Assembly (NCBI GenBank): GCA_020630895.1
Contig: JAHDII010000080.1
Location: 1-12,418, forward strand
Length of the DNA stretch: 12,418 bases
From: Saprospiraceae bacterium
Lineage (GTDB): Bacteria > Bacteroidota > Bacteroidia > Chitinophagales > Saprospiraceae
Direction: 5' to 3'
In this document: positions 6,732-12,418 of the stretch, piece after piece
How positions within the stretch are numbered: the first letter of the stretch is position 1
Layout of the letters: each line of letters begins with the position of its first letter
The notes under the pieces: generated by a model
Told to the model about the DNA's origin: nothing
Seen by the model: the letters and a program-made list of their open reading frames with translations, nothing else
Database searches by the model: none
Made by a program: the position numbers and the translations under genes

Positions 6732-8297
6732 ATGAATCAAGAAGTTTATCAACGTGCGTTATTAGTTATCTTAGATGGTTGGGGACATGGCAAAATTCCT
6801 GAAGTAAGTGCTATTGCTCAAGCCAATACTCCTTTTATAGATAGTCTATACAAAAATCATCCCAATTCTGAGCTCATTACCTTTGGAGAAGATGTAGGAC
6901 TTCCTACAGGACAAATGGGAAATTCTGAAGTGGGACATTTGAATATAGGAGCAGGACGTATTGTGTATCAAGAACTAACCAGAATTAATCTTGAAATTAA
7001 AAATAAAACTTTTCATACCAATAAAGTATTATTAGAATCATTGCAATATGCCCAACAAAAAGGAAAAAAAGTACACCTCATAGGCTTAGTCTCTGATGGA
7101 GGAGTACACTCTCATATCAATCATTTAAAGGCACTTTGTGATATTACTTCCGATTTTGGCTTAGAAGATGTATTTATTCATGCTTTTATGGATGGCAGAG
7201 ATACTTCTCCAACATCAGGATGCAATTATTTAGATGATTTATTAAATCATATTAAAGATTTACCAGTTGACCTTGCTTCTATTATTGGTAGATATTATGC
7301 TATGGATAGGGATAAACGATGGGAAAGAATCCAATTAGCATACGATTTATTAGTACATGGTAAAGGCGAAAAAATAAAAGATCCTCTACAAGCAATTAAA
7401 GCATCTTACAAAAAAGGAAATTCTTTTACGGATGAATTTTTACCTCCCTTAGTTCTTACAGATGAAAATAATCATATTAAAACAACAATTGAAGAGGAAG
7501 ATGTTGTTATATTTTTCAATTTTAGAACAGATAGACCTCGACAAATTACTGAAGTATTAAGTCAAAGAGATATTCCTGAATTCAATATGAAAAAATTGAA
7601 TTTGAAATATGTAACAATGACAAGTTATGATGATTCTTATTCAGGAGTAGATGTTATTTTTGAAAAAGATAATTTATATAATACGCTAGGAGAAATACTA
7701 GCTAAAGAAGGAAAAACGCAAGTAAGAATTGCAGAAACAGAAAAATACCCTCATGTTACTTTTTTCTTTTCTGGGGGAAGAGAAGAATCCTTTAAAAATG
7801 AAAAAAGAATCTTAATTCCTTCTCCTAAAGTGCCCACATATGATTTTCAACCTGAAATGAGTGCTATTGAAATTACAAATGCTATTACTTCATATATTGA
7901 AGAAGAATTACCTGACTTTATTTGTCTCAATTTTGCAAATACAGATATGGTAGGGCATACTGGTGTCTTTGATGCCGCCATAAAAGCGGCTGAAATTGTA
8001 GATGTTTGTGTAGAACAACTTATCCTAAAAGCAAGAGAACATAATTATTCTTCTATCATTATAGCTGATCATGGAAATTCTGATTTTATGATCAATGAAG
8101 ATGGTTCTCCACATACCGCACATACAACAAATCTTGTTCCTTGTTTTTATATTCAAGCCAATAAAAACAATAAAAATGTGGCTCTAAAAAATGGAAAACT
8201 AGCTGATATAGCACCTACTATTTTAGATATAATGAATCTTCCTATTCCAAAAGAAATGACAGGAAATTCTCTAATAGAAAAAAATGAAATTAATTAA
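6732..8297 (+). CDS. gpmI: 2,3-bisphosphoglycerate-independent phosphoglycerate mutase
   Basis: A 521-residue cytoplasmic enzyme interconverting 3- and 2-phosphoglycerate in glycolysis and gluconeogenesis, using two Mn2+ ions and a phosphoserine intermediate. Length and motifs are complete: Asp15 (VILDGWG, metal), the phosphoserine nucleophile Ser65 (MGNSEVGH), His126 (SDGGVHSH), Arg156-Asp157 (GRDTSP), Arg187 and Arg193 (GRYYAMDRD), Arg265 and Arg268 (NFRTDRPRQ), and Lys338 (ETEKYPHV). The second metal set is Asp405 and His409 (NTDMVGHTG), Asp446-His447 (ADHGN) and His464 (HTAHT). The alkaline-phosphatase-like domain is split by the phosphotransferase domain, as is normal for the family. An ideal promoter lies just upstream. 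Its last 14 bases overlap the following lipoprotein gene, so the two are read from one message. Confidence 0.98.
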   Translation: MNQEVYQRALLVILDGWGHGKIPEVSAIAQANTPFIDSLYKNHPNSELITFGEDVGLPTGQMGNSEVGHLNIGAGRIVYQELTRINLEIKNKTFHTNKVLLESLQYAQQKGKKVHLIGLVSDGGVHSHINHLKALCDITSDFGLEDVFIHAFMDGRDTSPTSGCNYLDDLLNHIKDLPVDLASIIGRYYAMDRDKRWERIQLAYDLLVHGKGEKIKDPLQAIKASYKKGNSFTDEFLPPLVLTDENNHIKTTIEEEDVVIFFNFRTDRPRQITEVLSQRDIPEFNMKKLNLKYVTMTSYDDSYSGVDVIFEKDNLYNTLGEILAKEGKTQVRIAETEKYPHVTFFFSGGREESFKNEKRILIPSPKVPTYDFQPEMSAIEITNAITSYIEEELPDFICLNFANTDMVGHTGVFDAAIKAAEIVDVCVEQLILKAREHNYSSIIIADHGNSDFMINEDGSPHTAHTTNLVPCFYIQANKNNKNVALKNGKLADIAPTILDIMNLPIPKEMTGNSLIEKNEIN

Positions 8298-8814
8298 AAA
8301 AATGAGCCTTCTTCTTTTGTTGTTTGCGGCTTGCCAAGCTCCTGAAGTAGATAATGTTGTCACTTCAAAAAAAGATTTTTTTGATATTAAATCTTTTTTT
8401 ATTCAAGAAATAGAACGATTGAAGCAAATAAAAACCATTGAAAAAACAATTACTTTAAATGGTCAAAAAGAAGTGCAAACAGTTGTTCCAAATTTTAAAA
8501 TTGAATTATCAGAGTTCTTAAATTCAGATATAAATAAAGTATCTTGGAAAGATAAGTATGATGAAATAAAGAAGGATACTTATATTAGTTATTCGAGTTT
8601 AGATGAATCATTAGAAATAAAAACGGTAGAAATATTTCATGATATAAAACAAAAAGTAAAAAAAATTAGAATTATAAAAGAAGTCAATAATTTATTATAT
8701 ACTTCTCATAAAGAATTATTGTATGATGTAGAAAAAGAATATTATTCTATTAAAAATATTCGTAATTCTATTGGACAAGATGCTGATACTATTTTTATAA
8801 AAGTGTTATTGTAA
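8284..8814 (+). CDS. Predicted lipoprotein of unknown function, translationally linked to gpmI
   Basis: A 176-residue protein with a lipoprotein signal: basic start (MKLIKK), hydrophobic LLLLLF, then AAC with the lipidated Cys17. The mature part is Lys/Glu-rich, with alternating predicted helix and strand (FFDIKSFFIQEIERLKQI; TIEKTITLNGQKEVQTVVP; EIKTVEIFHDIKQKVKKIRI). This could be a beta-rich binding fold, but I recognise no domain. The ATG at 8284 overlaps the end of gpmI by 14 bases. A second ATG at 8302 would give MSLLLLLFAAC, without the basic signal-peptide start, so the first is preferred. The overlap suggests translational coupling to gpmI. The stop lies six bases from that of the convergent gene at 8821, leaving no room for a terminator outside the coding regions. 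Confidence 0.8.
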   Translation: MKLIKKMSLLLLLFAACQAPEVDNVVTSKKDFFDIKSFFIQEIERLKQIKTIEKTITLNGQKEVQTVVPNFKIELSEFLNSDINKVSWKDKYDEIKKDTYISYSSLDESLEIKTVEIFHDIKQKVKKIRIIKEVNNLLYTSHKELLYDVEKEYYSIKNIRNSIGQDADTIFIKVLL

Positions 8815-8820
8815 TTAATT

Positions 8821-9720
8821 TTAAGGCAATTGATTAACAATATAATCCTGATAATTTTCATTTCCTTGAAACAAATTATTTACACATTCGACTTCGAGCA
8901 ATTGTGTATTTAAAAAATCTTGTCGAGTTTGTATTGTATTACTAGGAAAACTAAAATTAGAAGAACTCGGAGGTCTATTATCTAACCATATAATATCTAA
9001 ATTAGGATTATTCTCTGCCATCATAATGATATCTAAAGTACCATCTGCTGCAAAAACATAATTATGACATAGCATTTGTATCGCTAAACTATCCGCTTTT
9101 TGTACAACAGTATAATCATAACTAATTTCATTTTTTGCAGTATTTATTACAGCCAGGATAGTTGATAAATCAGAATTATCTTCTATTATATCAATAAAAA
9201 CAGATGTTCCTAAACCTGTACTTGCCAAAAATATTTTTTTAAGCTTATCCATCACTTTGCTTAGATCATCTCTAGTGTTTCGATCTTCTCTATCAGTATA
9301 ATAAGCTTCATGTGCTAAAACAGAAATGAGTTGAGAACCCTCTGTCAAAAGTCGAAGCATTCCTGATGTTATTATAATTTTTCCTCCAGGTAGTGCAAAA
9401 ACATTAATACTAGCATCATCATCTAAAATAAGAGCTTGCCAATCATATTTATCATAGACTTGAGTTGTCGTTGCTACATTAAACATGAGCATATCTAAAT
9501 AATAATACATTTCAGGGTAATCTTCAGTGGCAAAAGAAGGATAAATGTTCGGATTATCTACAATAAATTGATATAATTTATTACCCAAATTTCGTTCGTT
9601 TTCCACTGTAAGAATAGGATTGGGATCATCATCACAATCTGTACATTTACAAGAGTAGTAATTGATACTCATTAACAAAATAATGCCAATAGTAACTAAA
9701 TATTTGAGTTCTTGTTTCAT
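8821..9720 (-). CDS. M48 metallopeptidase-like predicted lipoprotein with degenerate zinc site (paralog A)
   Basis: A 299-residue exported protein. The signal peptide (residues 1-23, hydrophobic VTIGIILLMSI) ends at Cys24 in YYSC, an unorthodox lipobox, followed by Cys- and Asp-rich CKCTDCDDD. Residues about 104-145 match the heart of M48 peptidases: INVFALPGGKIIITSGML, then LISVLAHEAYYTDR. The M48 HExxH has become HEAYY, so His137 and Glu138 remain but the second zinc His is Tyr141. The third-ligand region, normally ExEAD, reads VQKAD (206-210), with Val206 in place of the Glu. Canonical zinc binding is therefore not expected, and it may be a pseudoprotease. It is a tandem paralog of the gene at 9809-10702 and probably cotranscribed with it: the 88-base gap has a hairpin but no promoter match. 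Fold confidence is good; function is unknown. Confidence 0.85.
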   Translation of the reverse strand: MKQELKYLVTIGIILLMSINYYSCKCTDCDDDPNPILTVENERNLGNKLYQFIVDNPNIYPSFATEDYPEMYYYLDMLMFNVATTTQVYDKYDWQALILDDDASINVFALPGGKIIITSGMLRLLTEGSQLISVLAHEAYYTDREDRNTRDDLSKVMDKLKKIFLASTGLGTSVFIDIIEDNSDLSTILAVINTAKNEISYDYTVVQKADSLAIQMLCHNYVFAADGTLDIIMMAENNPNLDIIWLDNRPPSSSNFSFPSNTIQTRQDFLNTQLLEVECVNNLFQGNENYQDYIVNQLP

Positions 9721-9741
9721 AGTTTATTATAATAGCCTAAA

Positions 9742-9774
9742 TGGGTACCCGTTCTCCTTAAGAACGAATACCCA
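9742..9774 (-). terminator. Hairpin between the two M48-like genes, possible attenuator or weak terminator
   Basis: Arms 9742-9755 and 9761-9774 pair at 12 of 14 positions (TGGGTA..CGTTCT with AGAACG..TACCCA), with one two-base internal mismatch and a 5-base loop. On the minus strand it is followed only by ATTTAGGCTATT, so it lacks a proper T-run. It may partly end transcription after the upstream paralog or stabilise the 3' end of its message. Confidence 0.5.
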
Positions 9775-9808
9775 ATTATATTGTTTTAATTAATAGTACT
9801 TTAATTTA

Positions 9809-10702
9809 CTAAGGCAACATATCTATATATGAATCATATCGAGATAAATACATATTTGTATTATGCTCTCCACAATTATCCGTAGTAAAATTTAAAATAT
9901 TATCAATCCTGTAATCTCTATCATATACACTATCAATGATAAGTGTATTATATACCAGTGGTCCTGGCATTTTATTTTCAAACCAAGCAAATTCAGAGAA
10001 ATTTTCTTCTTCTGCTTTTTCTATTATTTCCATAATTCCATAAGGAGAGTATAGATAATTTTCACACAGAACTCTTAAAGATAAATCATCTGCCCCTATT
10101 ACATAATTAGGTTCATACATCACTTCAGATCCAAACATAGCCATATCAAACCCTTCACTAGACATTTGATTAATAACATCAACAAAAACTTTAGTTCCAT
10201 ATACTGAACCAAATTCTTCTTTCATTTTATTCATGATGATACTCTGTTCGTCCTTATCATCTTGATCTTTACGATCCGTATAATATGCTTCATGTGCTAA
10301 AAGAGCTAATAGTTGATGTTCTCCTTCTAAAAATTTAAGCATTCCTGTTGTAATAATAATTTTGCCCCCAGGTAAAACATAAGTGTTTTTTGAATTATCA
10401 TCTATTCTTACCAAAATATCCCAATTATATTTATCTCTCATCTGAGTTTGTGTTTCTACCATCTTCATAGCAGCATCCAAATAATTATAAAAATTAGGAT
10501 ATTGGGCTCTCTCTAAAAGTTGAAAAGCACCAGGATTATCTATCATGATTCTGTATAACTCATTTCCTAAATCTTTCTCATGATCAGCAGTCATTGTAGG
10601 ATTATAGTCATAAAGATTTTCTTTTTCGCAAGAACTAAAAAAGAACAATGTCATAAAGAAAAGTATGACTAAATACTCTATGTGTTTTGTTTGTTGAATC
10701 AT
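9809..10702 (-). CDS. M48 metallopeptidase-like predicted lipoprotein with degenerate zinc site (paralog B)
   Basis: A 297-residue exported protein from the ATG at 10702. The frame continues up to a TTG at 10732 (307 residues). The ATG is preferred because it gives a standard signal peptide (MIQQTKHIEYLVILFF, FFFSSC with Cys25) and brings the M48 motif to exactly the same position as in paralog A. The core reads KNTYVLPGGKIIITTGML (105-122), then LLALLAHEAYYTDRKD (131-146). His137 and Glu138 are kept, Tyr141 replaces the second zinc His, and Val201 replaces the third-ligand Glu (VIGAD, 201-205). Both paralogs start the mature part with a similar segment (DLGNELYRIMIDNP here, NLGNKLYQFIVDNP in A) and both end in Leu-Pro. 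It is the first gene of the minus-strand pair, divergent from uvrA. A role in the envelope is likely, but which one is unknown. Confidence 0.85.
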   Translation of the reverse strand: MIQQTKHIEYLVILFFMTLFFFSSCEKENLYDYNPTMTADHEKDLGNELYRIMIDNPGAFQLLERAQYPNFYNYLDAAMKMVETQTQMRDKYNWDILVRIDDNSKNTYVLPGGKIIITTGMLKFLEGEHQLLALLAHEAYYTDRKDQDDKDEQSIIMNKMKEEFGSVYGTKVFVDVINQMSSEGFDMAMFGSEVMYEPNYVIGADDLSLRVLCENYLYSPYGIMEIIEKAEEENFSEFAWFENKMPGPLVYNTLIIDSVYDRDYRIDNILNFTTDNCGEHNTNMYLSRYDSYIDMLP

Positions 10703-10828
10703 AATCTCAAAATATTTGGTGTTTTTGCACAACCATCATTAGTTTTGCATGGTTTTAATAAGGATTTCTTTTTTAAAAATAAGCCAATAATTATGCCAAG
10801 GGTGTTGATTTTCAATCATTTTACTAAC

Positions 10829-10846
10829 AATACCCTATAGGTTATT
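10829..10846. promoter_or_regulatory. Dyad-symmetric element between divergent genes
   Basis: AATACCCTATAGGTTATT is an 18-base palindrome with one mismatched pair. It lies between the M48-like pair and uvrA, about 90 bases before the uvrA ATG. It has the form of a regulator site, but no match to a known operator is recognised and no clear promoter box adjoins it. Confidence 0.25.
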
Positions 10847-10936
10847 TTATATAAAGATAAACAATAATTATACCTATATTACAATCAATATATTACATAT
10901 TTTTATAATTTTTATATCATATATTCGATATTTATA

Positions 10937-12418
10937 ATGAATAAAAACACTGATAACGAGTTAAAAGAAGAGAATATTGACATCTTAGGAGCTAAGGTTC
11001 ATAATCTTAAAAATTTAAATGTTAAAATTCCAAGAAATAAGCTTGTTGTGATTACAGGAATTAGTGGAAGTGGAAAATCTTCTTTAGCATTTGATACAAT
11101 TTATGCAGAAGGACAAAGAAGATATATGGAAACATTTTCTGCTTATGCTCGTCAGTTTATTGGTGATATGGAACGACCAGATGTTGAAAAAATTACCGGA
11201 CTAAGTCCGGTAATTTCTATTGAGCAAAAAACAACAGGAAGAAATCCTAGATCAACAGTAGGAACAGTAACAGAAGTATATGATTTTTTACGCCTGCTTT
11301 TTGCAAGAACAGGAGAAGCCTATTCTTACAATACAGGAAAAAAAATGACAAAATTTACTGAAAAACAAATTGTACAACATATTCTGGATAATTTTAAAAA
11401 TAAAAAAATAGCTATTCTAGCTCCTTTGGTTAGAGGACGTAAAGGACATTATAGAGAATTATTTGATCAATATAGAAAACAAGGATACACCAAAGTTAGA
11501 GTAGATCAAGAAATTATTGATTTAGTCCCTGCCTTACAAATTGATAGATATAAAATTCATGATATTGAATTAGTAATCGATAGATTAACTGCTTCAGATA
11601 AAAGAATAGAAAGAATTACTCAAGCATTAAGAACGGCTTTAAAACTAGGAAAAGGATTCATCATGGTTTCTGATTTAGAAGAAAATCATATTTCTCAATA
11701 TTCTAAAAATTTAATGTGTCCAGATACTGGAATATCTTATGAAGAACCTTCTCCTAATGCTTTTTCTTTTAACTCTCCTTATGGGGCATGTTCTAATTGC
11801 AAAGGCTTAGGAGCTATTCAAGAAGTAGATATAGATTTAGTAATTCCAGATTCTTCAAAAAGTATTAATGAACAAGGTATCGCTCCTTTAGGAGAAGTGA
11901 GAGATAATTTTTCATTCAAACAGTTACGAGTTATTGCTAAAGAATATAAATTTTCATTTAGTACTCCTATTAAAGATATTCCTAAAAAAGCAATAGATAC
12001 GATTTTATATGGAGGGAATGATAAATTATCTATGAAAATGAATTTTGGGAGTGGCTCTGAACATAGCTATTATTTAGCAAACGAGGGATTAGTAACGATG
12101 TTGGAACGATGGCATAAAGATACTTCTTCTGAAAGTATTAGACGATGGGCTGAAAATTATATGGCTTCTAATATATGTAGTCATTGTAATGGAAAAAGAC
12201 TCAAAAAAGAATCTCTTCATTTTAAAATCAACAATTCAAATATTTCTGATATTAGTGAATTAGATATTTCAGATTTATATGATTGGATCAATTCCATTGA
12301 GAAAAAATTAAATAAAAGACAGTTAGCTATTGCGAAAGATATTATTAAAGAATTAAGACTTAGAGTAGGATTTTTACTTCATGTTGGTTTAGATTATTTA
12401 ACACTCAATCGTCCTGCA
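10937..12418 (+). CDS. uvrA: Excinuclease ABC subunit UvrA, N-terminal half, cut by the window edge
   Basis: The ATPase that finds bulky DNA lesions with UvrB in nucleotide excision repair. The open frame runs 494 codons to the window edge without a stop; the family is about 940 residues, so roughly half is present. After a short acidic leader comes IDILGAKVHNLKNLNV, then Walker A GISGSGKSS (41-49). The strongly conserved stretch RRYMETFSAYARQF and GLSPVISIEQKTTGRNPRSTVGT follow. The UvrB-binding region and signature domain I insertions come next, then the first zinc-finger region at 261-288 and CSHC at 414-417. The window ends at GLDYLTLNRPA, just before the expected LSGGE signature. The first zinc finger reads CPDT...CSNC, with Thr264 where E. 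coli UvrA has a Cys. The start ATG is supported by the usual distance to the Walker A motif. An unusual perfect inverted repeat lies inside at 11190-11216. Confidence 0.97.
   Translation, partial: MNKNTDNELKEENIDILGAKVHNLKNLNVKIPRNKLVVITGISGSGKSSLAFDTIYAEGQRRYMETFSAYARQFIGDMERPDVEKITGLSPVISIEQKTTGRNPRSTVGTVTEVYDFLRLLFARTGEAYSYNTGKKMTKFTEKQIVQHILDNFKNKKIAILAPLVRGRKGHYRELFDQYRKQGYTKVRVDQEIIDLVPALQIDRYKIHDIELVIDRLTASDKRIERITQALRTALKLGKGFIMVSDLEENHISQYSKNLMCPDTGISYEEPSPNAFSFNSPYGACSNCKGLGAIQEVDIDLVIPDSSKSINEQGIAPLGEVRDNFSFKQLRVIAKEYKFSFSTPIKDIPKKAIDTILYGGNDKLSMKMNFGSGSEHSYYLANEGLVTMLERWHKDTSSESIRRWAENYMASNICSHCNGKRLKKESLHFKINNSNISDISELDISDLYDWINSIEKKLNKRQLAIAKDIIKELRLRVGFLLHVGLDYLTLNRPA
11190..11216. 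repeat. Perfect 12-base inverted repeat inside uvrA
   Basis: AAATTACCGGAC (11190-11201) and GTCCGGTAATTT (11205-11216) are exact reverse complements around TAA. The repeat spans the codons for the conserved GLSPVIS segment and uses ACC and CCG, codons that look uncommon in the neighbouring genes. Confidence 0.8.

Noticed and set aside
10703..10732. TTG extension of M48-like paralog B by 10 residues
   Set aside because: The ATG at 10702 gives a better signal peptide and aligns the M48 motif at the same residue number as in paralog A.
10731..10754. AACCAT / ATGGTT inverted repeat upstream of paralog B
   Set aside because: Arms of only six bases with a 12-base loop in AT-rich DNA are too weak to call.
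10898..10905. TATTTTTA as a -7 box for uvrA
   Set aside because: It lacks the final G and no -33 element lies 19-21 bases upstream. In DNA this AT-rich such a match is expected by chance.

Overview
The window reads as chromosomal DNA of a low-GC member of the Bacteroidota, probably a flavobacterium-like or marine lineage; I cannot name a genus. The support is the strong AT bias, A-rich leaders without Shine-Dalgarno sites, promoter elements of the Bacteroidota type (TTTG, 19 bases, TAnnTTTG) ahead of gpmI, a DUF4783 protein, and several short lipoproteins. No rRNA, tRNA, CRISPR array, insertion sequence or integrase was seen. No gap between genes exceeds 300 bases; the largest, 6473-6731, holds the gpmI promoter and a small hairpin.

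Layout. Bases 44-655 encode a hexapeptide-repeat acyltransferase. Bases 831-1946 encode a membrane-anchored HtrA-type serine protease with one PDZ domain, closed by a very GC-rich terminator hairpin (2003-2041). Bases 2132-2842 and 2867-6013 form a probable two-gene operon: a small class I SAM methyltransferase, then a 1048-residue UvrD-like helicase fused to an iron-sulfur PD-(D/E)XK nuclease. Both appear to use TTG starts. A convergent DUF4783 gene (6472-6092, minus) faces it across a hairpin.

Bases 6732-8297 encode cofactor-independent phosphoglycerate mutase (gpmI) behind a near-ideal promoter. Its end overlaps the start of a small lipoprotein gene (8284-8814). Two tandem minus-strand genes (9720-8821 and 10702-9809) encode paralogous predicted lipoproteins related to M48 metallopeptidases, both lacking the same two zinc ligands. 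Divergent from them is uvrA (from 10937), cut by the window's right edge.

Functionally this is mostly housekeeping: envelope quality control (HtrA), glycolysis (gpmI), and DNA repair (helicase-nuclease and uvrA), with lineage-specific envelope proteins between. I see no clear multi-gene defence or mobile system. The most unusual items are the M48-like pair with matching active-site loss, the single-chain helicase-nuclease, and a perfect 12-base inverted repeat inside uvrA.
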